A DNA stretch of 64,000 nt from Bacteroidetes bacterium GWE2_42_24 (GTDB lineage: Bacteria; Bacteroidota; Bacteroidia; Bacteroidales; TTA-H9), in NCBI GenBank assembly GCA_001768515.1, contig MEOA01000043.1, forward strand, positions 124,001-188,000, in the 5' to 3' direction. The notes under the pieces are model-generated. The model worked only from the letters and a program-made list of their open reading frames with translations, did no database searches and had not been told where the DNA came from. Each line of letters begins with the position of its first letter. Within the stretch, counting starts at the first letter, position 1. The translations under genes were made by a program, and so were the position numbers. Shown in pieces: positions 54,116-62,681 of this stretch.

Positions 54116-55594
54116 ATGATAAAATGGCTGTTACTGATTGAATGGAAAAAATCGCTGCGCTCGTCGATATGGCAGCGAAATGTATTCCTCAACATTTTTC
54201 TGGGTCTCTTCATGGTGTATATGCTGCTCATTTTTTTTGTGATGGGCCTGATGCTCTCACGGGCCATCGGTGAAGGCATGGAGATTGAAGGGGCTGATGT
54301 AATACGTGTTTTTGGAGGCGGATTGCTCTACTACATAGGTTTTGATCTCGTGTGGCGCTTCTTCCTTCAGAAGATGCCTGAGATGTCGGCCCGCCCGTTG
54401 CTTCACATGCCCATCAGAAAATCACGCATGGCAGGGTTTGTACTGCTCAGGACATTGTTCTCGCCGCTTAACCTGCTCCCTTTGCTTGTTGTTATTCCTT
54501 TCTTTGTGACCACCTATGCCGATTTTCCGGGAGGTGCAGCCTGGCCATGGCTTGTGGCCATTCTGAGCTTGGTTCTGGCCAATAACTTCATCACCTTCAT
54601 GCTGAAGCGCTACCTTGCCGACAAGACCTGGGTGCTAATATTGATTCTGGTACTGCTGGTAATCCTGTTTTTCCTTGAACGTACCGGCCTGATCTCTCTT
54701 TTCGCTGTTTCGCAGATTCTATTTAGTGTGGTGCTCGACTATCCGCTGATCGCGCTTGCCTTCATTGCACTGCCTGTGCTTTTCTATATGCTTGATGTGA
54801 AAATGGTGGTAAATCGCCTCTACCTTGAAGACATCGACCGGCGCAAATCGTATCAGGTAAATGCAGGTAGAATGGAAGGATTGCGACGCTTTGGCGAGAT
54901 CGGTGAGTTGTTGTTGGTGGAGCTTAAGCTTATGATGCGGAATAAGCGTACACGTACTGTGTTGTTCATGGCTCCCCTGCTGTTGCTTTATGGTTTTTTC
55001 TTTTACGGAACGCCCATGTATCAGGATAAAACGGGTTGGCTCATCTTCGCGGGTCTGTTTGTTACAGGGGGCTTTCTTATCAGCTATGGCCAGTTTCTGG
55101 TGGCCTGGGAGAGTAGTTATTTCGATACAATCCTTACCAAGAACATCAATTTCAGCCAGTATTTTAAGGCTAAATACCTTATTCTTCTGCTGCCTACCGT
55201 GGCTGCCTGGCTAATCACTATCCCTTATGTTTTCTTAGGCTGGAATATTTTGAAAATCAACACGGCTGCTTTCCTTTTCAATGCCGGATTTAACATATAT
55301 GTTTACATGTATTTCGCGGCCTATAATAGCAAAAGGATCGATTTGAGCAGAAGTGGCATGATGAACTATCAGGGCGTAGGTGCCAAACAGTTTCTGGTGG
55401 CGTTGCCTGTGATGGTACTTCCGATACTTATTTACCTGCCTTTCGGCTTCTTCTTCGGCGAAGATGTTGGTTTGCTGGTGGTTGGTGGAATTGGCTTACT
55501 CGGATTGCTGTTGCGTAATCTGATACTCAAGCAGATAGTCATGTTTTTCGTTACGCGTAAATACCAGCTTGCCAGTGGTTTCAGACAAAATTAA
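54116..55594 (+). CDS. DUF5687-family ABC exporter membrane subunit
   Basis: The protein is 492 residues from the ATG at 54116; the frame begins at 54068 but those 16 residues precede the natural MIKWLLLIEWKKSLRSS start. It has about 10-12 transmembrane helices and an N-terminal WKKSLRSS segment typical of ABC-2-like permeases. DUF5687 is a Bacteroidota family that pairs with an ATPase in the next gene, and the spacing here is only 18 bases. The transported substrate is unknown. I assign the family by overall shape and neighbour. Confidence 0.8.
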   Translation: MIKWLLLIEWKKSLRSSIWQRNVFLNIFLGLFMVYMLLIFFVMGLMLSRAIGEGMEIEGADVIRVFGGGLLYYIGFDLVWRFFLQKMPEMSARPLLHMPIRKSRMAGFVLLRTLFSPLNLLPLLVVIPFFVTTYADFPGGAAWPWLVAILSLVLANNFITFMLKRYLADKTWVLILILVLLVILFFLERTGLISLFAVSQILFSVVLDYPLIALAFIALPVLFYMLDVKMVVNRLYLEDIDRRKSYQVNAGRMEGLRRFGEIGELLLVELKLMMRNKRTRTVLFMAPLLLLYGFFFYGTPMYQDKTGWLIFAGLFVTGGFLISYGQFLVAWESSYFDTILTKNINFSQYFKAKYLILLLPTVAAWLITIPYVFLGWNILKINTAAFLFNAGFNIYVYMYFAAYNSKRIDLSRSGMMNYQGVGAKQFLVALPVMVLPILIYLPFGFFFGEDVGLLVVGGIGLLGLLLRNLILKQIVMFFVTRKYQLASGFRQN

Positions 55595-55612
55595 TCAGTA
55601 AAAACTAAAAAA

Positions 55613-56344
55613 ATGGATACCAAATTTATCACCGATTACAATGGCCCTGTTATCAAGGTTGCCAACCTCTCCAAAACATATAGCAGCGTTAAGGTTCTTG
55701 AGCTCCCACAGCTCGACATTCCCAGGGGAGAGACCTTTGGCCTCGTGGGAAACAATGGTGCCGGAAAGACCACCTTCTTCAGGCTCATTCTGGATCTTAT
55801 CAGAGCCGACAGTGGTGAAATTTTGTCGTATGGGAATAACGTGGCTAAATCTGAATTGTGGAAGAATTATACCGGATCGTACCTTGACGAAGGATTTGTT
55901 ATCGATTTCCTGACACCTGAGGAGTATTTCGATTTTGTAGCAGCCCTTAATGGTATGTCGAAAGGAGATGTTGATAATTTCAAGGCCCGTTTTGCAGATA
56001 TCTTTAACGACGAAATTCTGGGAAAGAAAAAATATATCCGGGATCTGTCAAAGGGAAACCAAAAGAAGGTGGGCATCGCCGCTGCCATGATGAGTCGGCC
56101 TGCCATTCTCGTACTGGATGAACCATTCACGAACCTCGATCCCTCATCACAGATACGCCTGAAGAACATGCTTCGTGCCGAACGTGCCGAACGCGATGTG
56201 ACGATGTTGATATCCAGTCACGACCTGAACCATGTTACAGAAGTATGTAACCGTATAGTTGTTCTGGAAAAGGGGGCTGTCGTTCATGATATGGCTACCA
56301 ATGACTCTACGCTGGAGGTACTTGAGCAATATTTTGCCGGATAA
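55613..56344 (+). CDS. ABC transporter ATP-binding subunit
   Basis: A 243-residue ATPase with Walker A GNNGAGKTTFF, a degenerate signature LSKGNQKKVG, Walker B AILVLDEPFTNLDP, and the switch His in SSHDLNHV. LSKG(N/x)QKK is typical of CcmA/NatA-type ATPases of ABC-2 exporters. It pairs with the DUF5687 membrane protein immediately upstream. The two subunits are in the same operon and the pair is complete for a homodimeric exporter. Confidence 0.95.
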   Translation: MDTKFITDYNGPVIKVANLSKTYSSVKVLELPQLDIPRGETFGLVGNNGAGKTTFFRLILDLIRADSGEILSYGNNVAKSELWKNYTGSYLDEGFVIDFLTPEEYFDFVAALNGMSKGDVDNFKARFADIFNDEILGKKKYIRDLSKGNQKKVGIAAAMMSRPAILVLDEPFTNLDPSSQIRLKNMLRAERAERDVTMLISSHDLNHVTEVCNRIVVLEKGAVVHDMATNDSTLEVLEQYFAG

Positions 56345-56453
56345 TTGGTTTCTTCTGAGCGAGTTTTTTGGAATAATAGAATAGTTCTGTTTTTTGCCCC
56401 CGTGGCCTGAAAGCAGTTGTCTGCAACTTCTGTATCCCCAATATGCCAGATTC

Positions 56454-58880
56454 ATGAAGAAAATCTTTGTTCTGTTTATCCTGTCCATTTTAACAGGACT
56501 ATCTGCCACTCAGGCGCAAAACACTATCACCGGCAGTGTGCTTGATGCACGTTCCGGAGAACCTTTAGCCTTTGTGAATCTTCTTTTGGATGACGGTCCT
56601 GAAGGTAGTGCCACCGATATTGACGGCAAGTTTTCAATAGTAGTGAACAGGCCGGTGAAAGCGATCAGCCTGAGTTATGTTGGTTATCAGGCTGCCCGGA
56701 TACCTGTTGACAAGACACAGGGTTTGTTGTTGAAGATGAGCCGCCGGAATATCGAACTTGCCGAGGTGATTATCGTTCCGGGTGAGAATCCCGCCCATAG
56801 GATCATCCGTAATGTAATTGCCAGTCGGGGAATCAACGACTACGAGAAACTCGACGCTTTTAAATATAAAGCTTACGAAAAGATGGTATTTGCCATTAAT
56901 GCCGATTCCATCATGCTGGCCGATACAGCTTTGCTTGATACCTCGGCATTGAAGCTTCGAAAGTTTGTGGAAAAGCGCGATTTTTTCATGATCGAGAACG
57001 TCTTTGAGCGTTTGTTCAAGGCTCCCAACAGGAGCGTCGAGAAAGTTGCCGCAACAAGGATGTCGGGATTCCGTGATCCGGTTTTCGTCTTTCTGCTCTC
57101 GCAGCTTCAGACAAGTACCTTTTACAAAGAGGAGTTCCGCATAGGCGATCGAACCTATATCAACCCAATCAGCAGTGGTAGTCTCAATCGTTATTTCTAT
57201 CAGATTGAGGATACCGTTATCACCCGGACGGATTCGACGTTCGTGATTTCTTTCCGTCCCTGGAAAGGAACTAACTTCGATGGACTGAAAGGGGTTATTT
57301 CCATTACCTCCGATGGTTGGGCTATTCGGAATGTAATTGCAGAACCTGCCGTTACCGAAAAAACCATGTCGGTGAAGATCCAGCAACTGTATTACAAACC
57401 CGACAGTATTCACTGGTTTCCCAAGCAGTTGAATACCGACATCGTGTTTCGGAACATGGAAGTGCAGGCAGGAAAGGGAGCCAACAACAGGTTCCACATG
57501 ATCGCACGGGGCAGAACCTACATCAGTGAAATTCAAATTAACCCTGAAATTAAGGGAAGTGAGCTGGCGATGCTGGGCACCGACGTTGATCCCAAAGCCA
57601 CTAATCAAAGCACTGATTTCTGGAAACAACACAGAATCGATTCACTGTCTGCCCGTGAATTGGAAACTTTTCGTTTTATCGACAGCGTTGGGCGTAAGGC
57701 AAATTTCGACCGATTAGGCCGGATAATGGATGCAGCCATGAGTGGGCGTATTCCTGTAGGGTTGGTAGATCTCGATTTTAACAGGCTGTTTCGGTATAGT
57801 AAATATGAGGGCTGGTATGCCGGATTGGGATTGATAACCAACGATCGTATCTCGCGAAGGTTTAACCTGAATGGTTTCTGGGGTTATGGTTTCCATGATA
57901 AAGCGGCCAAATATGGTGGAGGGTTCGAAGTGGTGGTTGATCGTATTCATGAAATTGCCCTGGGGTATCAGTATAATTTCGATATCCGTGAGAATGGCAG
58001 CACTGAATTTCCTTTTGCGCGGAAGAGTATGATTGACGAGACCTTCTTTCGGGAGATTCTTACCAGCAGGTATGATCGTTACGAGCAGAATGAGGTAAGG
58101 CTTAAGTTCAGAGCCATGCGTCATTTTCTGTTTGGTATTTCAGCAGGTACAACCATCAACAGATCCGGCTTCGATTACCAGTTTACCCCTCTAAAGGATA
58201 TGGCCGGTCCTGCTTTTCGATTCACTGAACTGAAGGCCGGTTTCAGGTACGCCTTCAGGGAACGTTTTGTGAGAACTGTTCGCAACAAGATTAGTCTGGG
58301 TAGCGATTATCCGATCGTCACATTTAATTATACCCACGGGTTTGATGATGTATTGAACGGTGGGTTCAATTACGATAAACTGGATATCAATCTAGTGGCA
58401 TCTAAATATTTCCGTTTTACAGGTCGTAGTACCCTTCGGGTACAGGCCGGGCTTGTCGAAGGTGATGTGCCGCTGGCGGTACTCTATAATGCTCCTGCTG
58501 CATACGCCGGCTTTTCGGTACAGAGTGACGGGTCGTTCAGTACAATGCGGATGAACGAGTTTTATTCTGATCGCTATGTGGCTTTGTTTTTCAGCCATGA
58601 CTTTGAAAGTCTCCTCTTTAAGGCCGGATGGTTTCAACCCCGCCCTGAACTCCTTTTTAATGCATTATGGGGCGATATGACAAAACCCATGCTTCATCAG
58701 GGAGTCGTCTTCGACGTGCCCCGGCTTGGTTATTATGAAGCTGGTATTAACATCAACAACCTGCTTAACCTTCAGTTCTACAGTCTGGGTATAGGCGGTG
58801 CCTGGCGATTTGGCCCATATAGCCTTCCCGCTTTATCCGATAACCTGGCATTGATGCTCACTTTTAAATGGGGTTTCTGA
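56454..58880 (+). CDS. DUF5686-family outer-membrane protein with carboxypeptidase-like regulatory domain
   Basis: The protein is 808 residues from the ATG at 56454; 20 upstream codons of the open frame are not signal-peptide-like. The signal peptide is KKIFVLFILSILTGLSAT, cleaved near QAQ. Residues about 22-110 form a CarboxypepD_reg-like domain (ITGSVLDARSGEPLAFVNL and DIDGKFS). The rest is DUF5686, predicted to be a beta-barrel ending in the aromatic FKWGF. The function is unknown, but family members are outer-membrane proteins of Bacteroidota. It is 109 bases after the ABC ATPase gene, so co-expression is possible but not shown. Confidence 0.88.
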   Translation: MKKIFVLFILSILTGLSATQAQNTITGSVLDARSGEPLAFVNLLLDDGPEGSATDIDGKFSIVVNRPVKAISLSYVGYQAARIPVDKTQGLLLKMSRRNIELAEVIIVPGENPAHRIIRNVIASRGINDYEKLDAFKYKAYEKMVFAINADSIMLADTALLDTSALKLRKFVEKRDFFMIENVFERLFKAPNRSVEKVAATRMSGFRDPVFVFLLSQLQTSTFYKEEFRIGDRTYINPISSGSLNRYFYQIEDTVITRTDSTFVISFRPWKGTNFDGLKGVISITSDGWAIRNVIAEPAVTEKTMSVKIQQLYYKPDSIHWFPKQLNTDIVFRNMEVQAGKGANNRFHMIARGRTYISEIQINPEIKGSELAMLGTDVDPKATNQSTDFWKQHRIDSLSARELETFRFIDSVGRKANFDRLGRIMDAAMSGRIPVGLVDLDFNRLFRYSKYEGWYAGLGLITNDRISRRFNLNGFWGYGFHDKAAKYGGGFEVVVDRIHEIALGYQYNFDIRENGSTEFPFARKSMIDETFFREILTSRYDRYEQNEVRLKFRAMRHFLFGISAGTTINRSGFDYQFTPLKDMAGPAFRFTELKAGFRYAFRERFVRTVRNKISLGSDYPIVTFNYTHGFDDVLNGGFNYDKLDINLVASKYFRFTGRSTLRVQAGLVEGDVPLAVLYNAPAAYAGFSVQSDGSFSTMRMNEFYSDRYVALFFSHDFESLLFKAGWFQPRPELLFNALWGDMTKPMLHQGVVFDVPRLGYYEAGININNLLNLQFYSLGIGGAWRFGPYSLPALSDNLALMLTFKWGF

Positions 58881-59105
58881 AATCATGCACTCCTTTACTG
58901 GTTTTTGCTGCAAAAATGTTAATTGTTGTATTGTTTCTTATAACCTCAATTTTAAGTGAGTGATCGAAATTATGTAACTGGCAGGATAGTTTTATTACTG
59001 ACAGTCCGATTCATCATGTAGATAATAATTGGATAATAAGTTAATACTCAACGCTCCATTTGTGGTAGGATAAAAGCCTGAAAATTATTCGTAAACTTGC
59101 AAGAT

Positions 59106-59113
59106 TAATTTTG
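59106..59113 (+). promoter_or_regulatory. Candidate -7 box (TAATTTTG) for the lpx operon
   Basis: A full TAnnTTTG match ends 12 bases before the lpxD ATG. It overlaps the upstream alternative start (TTG at 59111), which therefore cannot be in the transcript. Confidence 0.45.
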
Positions 59114-59125
59114 ATACCCATACAG

Positions 59126-60163
59126 ATGAAATTTACTGCACGGCAGGTTGCGGAAATGCTTCAGGGTCATGTTGAAGGTAATCCTGATGCTACGGTTTGG
59201 TCGCTGGCAAGAATTGAAGAAGGTGCCCCTGGTTGCATCTCCTTTCTTGCCAACCCGAAGTATACCCCCTTCATCTATTCTACCACCTCCTCGGTTGTCA
59301 TTGTAAACGAAGATTTTGTAGCCGATAAGCCGGTGCCATGTACGATGGTTCGGGTGGCCGATGCCTACTCTTCTTTTGGCCGGTTGCTGGAGCTTTATAA
59401 TGAGATAAAGCTCAACAAGACTGGTGTTTCGGTACATGCTACCATTTCAGTATCAGCAACACTGGGCGAAAATGTTTATGTAGGTGATTTTGCCAGCATT
59501 GGTGATCATGTGCAGATCGGATCGAATGTGAAGATTTATCCTCACGTGTACATCGGCGACAATGTAGTGGTTGGCGATAATACCACCTTCTTCTCGGGTG
59601 TTAAAGTGTATTCTGATAACATCATCGGATCGCACTGTACATTCCACAGCGGCGCCGTGATCGGGGCCGATGGCTTTGGATTCGCACCCCTGAAGAACAA
59701 CGCCTATGCCAAACTGGCTCAGATCGGCAATGTGGTGATAGAGGATTATGTTGAGGTTGGGGCCAACACCACCATCGACCGTGCTACGATGGGGAGTACT
59801 TTCATCAGAAGAGGAGTAAAGCTTGATAACCTGATTCAGATAGCGCATAATGTCGATGTGGGTTCCAATACAGTTATCGCTGCCCAGACCGGAATCAGCG
59901 GATCAGCAAGTATTGGTCAGAACTGTATGATAGGAGGGCAGGTGGGCATTGTGGGTCATTTACACATTGCCGAAGGAACACAGATAGCCGCACAATCGGG
60001 TGTTGGTAATAAAGTTACAAATCCGGGAACTAAAATTCAGGGATCACCGGCCTTTGATCTCGGGAAGTACCAGCGCAGTTACGTGGTCTTCAGGAAGTTG
60101 CCAGATATTTATACCCGCATCTGCGATTTGGAAAAGCGGCTTAAGGAGCTGGAAAAAGAATGA
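59126..60163 (+). CDS. lpxD: UDP-3-O-acylglucosamine N-acyltransferase LpxD
   Basis: The protein is 345 residues from the ATG at 59126. It transfers a second hydroxyacyl chain to UDP-3-O-acylglucosamine, the third step of lipid A synthesis. The N-terminal LpxD domain (about 1-100, AEMLQGHVEGNPD, FLANPKY) precedes a left-handed beta-helix of hexapeptide repeats (about 105-320). The catalytic His lies in the segment LIQIAHNVDVG, and GADGFGF is a family hallmark. The order lpxD, lpxC-fabZ, lpxA is the usual Bacteroidota lipid A operon. A promoter-like box precedes lpxD and another precedes lpxC. Confidence 0.97.
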   Translation: MKFTARQVAEMLQGHVEGNPDATVWSLARIEEGAPGCISFLANPKYTPFIYSTTSSVVIVNEDFVADKPVPCTMVRVADAYSSFGRLLELYNEIKLNKTGVSVHATISVSATLGENVYVGDFASIGDHVQIGSNVKIYPHVYIGDNVVVGDNTTFFSGVKVYSDNIIGSHCTFHSGAVIGADGFGFAPLKNNAYAKLAQIGNVVIEDYVEVGANTTIDRATMGSTFIRRGVKLDNLIQIAHNVDVGSNTVIAAQTGISGSASIGQNCMIGGQVGIVGHLHIAEGTQIAAQSGVGNKVTNPGTKIQGSPAFDLGKYQRSYVVFRKLPDIYTRICDLEKRLKELEKE

Positions 60164-60231
60164 CTTTTTACTCATAGCGAACACCTTATATTACACTGTG
60201 GTATAAGGCGTTTTGTTTTGGAAATTATTCT

Positions 60232-60239
60232 TACTTTTG
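60232..60239 (+). promoter_or_regulatory. Candidate internal -7 box (TACTTTTG) for lpxC-fabZ
   Basis: A full TAnnTTTG match ends 10 bases before the lpxC-fabZ ATG, with TTTG at 60212-60215 upstream. It would give an almost leaderless lpxC-fabZ/lpxA transcript in addition to read-through from lpxD. Confidence 0.45.
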
Positions 60240-60249
60240 CCGACTGATT

Positions 60250-61659
60250 ATGAGCGAAAAACAAAGAACTATACTTGAACCTGTATCTGTATCAGGTACA
60301 GGCCTTCATACGGGTAAACAGGTGACTGTTACCTTTCGTCCTGCCCCGGAAAATTTCGGCTATAAATTTGTCCGTACTGACCTTGAAGGTTCACCAATGG
60401 TTGAAGCCGATATTGATTATGTGAAAGATACAGAGCGGGGTACTAACCTTGTCAAGGATGATGTCAGGATCAGTACTACGGAGCATCTGCTAGCTGCTGT
60501 TTTTGGCCTTGGAATCGACAACCTGATGATTGAAACCACCAGCGTGGAGTTACCTATCCTGGATGGAAGTTCCCGTTATTGGGTTGAAGCTCTCGACAAG
60601 GCCGGGGTCGTTGAGCAGAATGCCGATCGTGTGTATTTTGAATTGAAGGATAACATCTCTTTTCGCAACCCTGATAACAAGGTTGAAATCATCGCCATAC
60701 CGTCAACGGAACTCCGTTTTTCGGTGATGATTGATTATGAGTCGAAGGTACTCGACACCCAACATGCTGCCCTCAATCATATCGATGATTTCAGAAAGGA
60801 AATTTCTAACAGCCGCACTTTTGTCTTTCTACATGAACTTGAATACCTGATTCATCATAACCTGATAAAGGGCGGTGACCTGAACAATGCAATTGTCTTC
60901 GTGAATCGGTTGATTTCTCAACCAGAACTCGATCGGTTATCTACATTTTTCAACAGACCGCGTATAGAAGTGCTGAAAGAAGGAGTTCTCAATAATATTG
61001 ACCTGAACCACCAAAATGAACCGGCGCGTCATAAACTACTCGATGTAGTAGGTGACCTGGCGCTTCTTGGTATTCGTGTCCGTGGACATATCATTGCAAC
61101 CCGCCCGGGACATGCCTCCAATGTGGCTTTTGCCCGCATCCTGCGTGAGCATATCCGCGCCGAAAAGAAACACGCCGGCGTTCCGCAATATGATCCCAAT
61201 CAGGTGCCCCTTTTTGATATTAATGCCATTAAGCGACTATTGCCTCATCGGCCTCCTTTCCTGTTGGTAGATAAGGTTTTGGAGATGAGTACAGAGCATG
61301 TAATAGGTGTGAAGAATGTGACGATGAACGAGAGTTTCTTTGTTGGCCATTTTCCCGATGAACCAGTGATGCCTGGTGTGCTTCAGATTGAAGCCATGGC
61401 GCAGACCGGGGGGATACTCATTTTAAGCAGCGTACCCGATCCCGAGAATTATATTACCCTTTTCATGAAGATTGACAATGTTCGGTTCCGCCATAAAGTT
61501 GTACCCGGCGATACCCTCTTGTTCTCTTTAAAGCTCCTTTCTCCCATCCGTCGCGGATTGTGCCATATGGCCGGTCAGGCATACGTTGGTGATAGAGTGG
61601 TAATGGAAGCTGAAATGCTTGCACAAATTGCCCGGAAGCCTGATGATACTGCGAAGTAA
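60250..61659 (+). CDS. lpxC: Bifunctional LpxC deacetylase / FabZ dehydratase
   Basis: A 469-residue fusion of two enzymes that are separate in most Gram-negatives, a hallmark of Bacteroidota. Residues about 1-300 are LpxC, the zinc deacetylase of the committed lipid A step: SGTGLHTGK, TTEHLLAAVFGL (zinc His), ELPILDGSS, and the C-terminal NHQNEPARHKLLDVVGDLALLG. Residues about 320-465 are FabZ, the beta-hydroxyacyl-ACP dehydratase: LLPHRPPFLLVDKVLE and the catalytic His/Glu motif GHFPDEPVMPGVLQIEAMAQ. All key residues are present. It lies 87 bases after lpxD, with its own promoter-like box, and 17 bases before lpxA. Confidence 0.97.
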   Translation: MSEKQRTILEPVSVSGTGLHTGKQVTVTFRPAPENFGYKFVRTDLEGSPMVEADIDYVKDTERGTNLVKDDVRISTTEHLLAAVFGLGIDNLMIETTSVELPILDGSSRYWVEALDKAGVVEQNADRVYFELKDNISFRNPDNKVEIIAIPSTELRFSVMIDYESKVLDTQHAALNHIDDFRKEISNSRTFVFLHELEYLIHHNLIKGGDLNNAIVFVNRLISQPELDRLSTFFNRPRIEVLKEGVLNNIDLNHQNEPARHKLLDVVGDLALLGIRVRGHIIATRPGHASNVAFARILREHIRAEKKHAGVPQYDPNQVPLFDINAIKRLLPHRPPFLLVDKVLEMSTEHVIGVKNVTMNESFFVGHFPDEPVMPGVLQIEAMAQTGGILILSSVPDPENYITLFMKIDNVRFRHKVVPGDTLLFSLKLLSPIRRGLCHMAGQAYVGDRVVMEAEMLAQIARKPDDTAK

Positions 61660-61676
61660 ATATAAACTATTCTTAA

Positions 61677-62468
61677 ATGAACCAACCCCTTGCATATGTT
61701 CACCCACAGGCGAAAGTGGCCAAAAATGTGGTGATTGAACCGTTTGTGAACATTGAAAAAAATGTTGAAATCGGAGAAGGTACCTGGATCGGCTCCAATG
61801 TAACCATCATGGAGGGTGCCCGGATTGGAAAAAATTGTAAGATTTTCCCCGGAGCCGTTGTCTCAGCAATTCCTCAGGATTTGAAATTCAATGGTGAGGA
61901 AACCATCGTGAAGATTGGCGATAATACAACTGTCCGTGAATTCGTGACCATCAACCGAGGGACCAAAGCAAGCTATGAGACTATTGTAGGGAACAACTGT
62001 CTGTTGATGGCCTACGTTCATATCGCTCATGACTGTATCGTCGGAAACAATGTGATACTGGCCAATGCTGCAACACTTGCAGGACATATTACCATTGATG
62101 ATTATGCCATCGTGGGCGGATTGTCGGCTGTTCATCAATTCTGCAAGATTGGCGCGCATACCATGATCAGCGGGGGATCGCTGGTCAGGAAAGATGTACC
62201 TCCTTATACCAAGGCCGCCCGTGAGCCGCTTTCATACGTTGGGATTAATTCAATCGGTTTGCGCCGGCGCGGCTTCACCAGCGAGCAAATCAGCCTGATT
62301 CAAAATGTTTATCGGATCATCTACCTGAAGGGGCTCAATGTCTCACAGGCTGTTAACCTGATTGAAGCCGATGTGCCAGCTACACCTGAACGTGATGAAA
62401 TACTTAGGTTTATTGAAAATTCAAGCCGGGGTATCATGAAAGGGCTGGGAAAGAACATTAAAGAATAA
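61677..62468 (+). CDS. lpxA: UDP-N-acetylglucosamine acyltransferase LpxA
   Basis: A 263-residue protein of standard length that performs the first acylation in lipid A synthesis. It is a left-handed beta-helix with hexapeptide repeats (VVIEPFVNI, VEIGEGTWIGSNV). Family-specific motifs are IPQDLKF, TVREFVTINRGT, the catalytic His in AYVHIAHDC, and the C-terminal helical domain with NSIGLRRRGF. It is the last gene of the lpx operon. A T-rich hairpin follows 22 bases after the stop. Confidence 0.98.
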   Translation: MNQPLAYVHPQAKVAKNVVIEPFVNIEKNVEIGEGTWIGSNVTIMEGARIGKNCKIFPGAVVSAIPQDLKFNGEETIVKIGDNTTVREFVTINRGTKASYETIVGNNCLLMAYVHIAHDCIVGNNVILANAATLAGHITIDDYAIVGGLSAVHQFCKIGAHTMISGGSLVRKDVPPYTKAAREPLSYVGINSIGLRRRGFTSEQISLIQNVYRIIYLKGLNVSQAVNLIEADVPATPERDEILRFIENSSRGIMKGLGKNIKE

Positions 62469-62490
62469 GTGCCATCATCAGTTATTTTTC

Positions 62491-62520
62491 AAAAGCCTTG
62501 TGGTTAGCCATGAGGCTTTT
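62491..62520 (+). terminator. Terminator of the lpx operon
   Basis: AAAAGCCT (62491-62498) pairs with AGGCTTTT (62513-62520), extended inward by five more pairs including two G-T, and is followed by T-rich sequence. Confidence 0.8.
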
Positions 62521-62595
62521 CTGTTTTTCCTAACATTCTTTAACCCTTCTCCGGATAATTAATCAGGCGGCGAAACGTTTGCTCCTTGAATTTGT

Positions 62596-62603
62596 TACTT
62601 TTG
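62596..62603 (+). promoter_or_regulatory. Candidate -7 box (TACTTTTG) for porX
   Basis: A full TAnnTTTG match, 78 bases before the preferred porX ATG at 62682 and beyond the lpx terminator, so porX appears to have its own transcript. Confidence 0.4.
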
Positions 62604-62681
62604 AAAGCGGCATCCCTCACTTACATCAAGGACTGACTGATTGGCAGGATGATCGTCGCTACACTTAAACCCCACCTTCTC

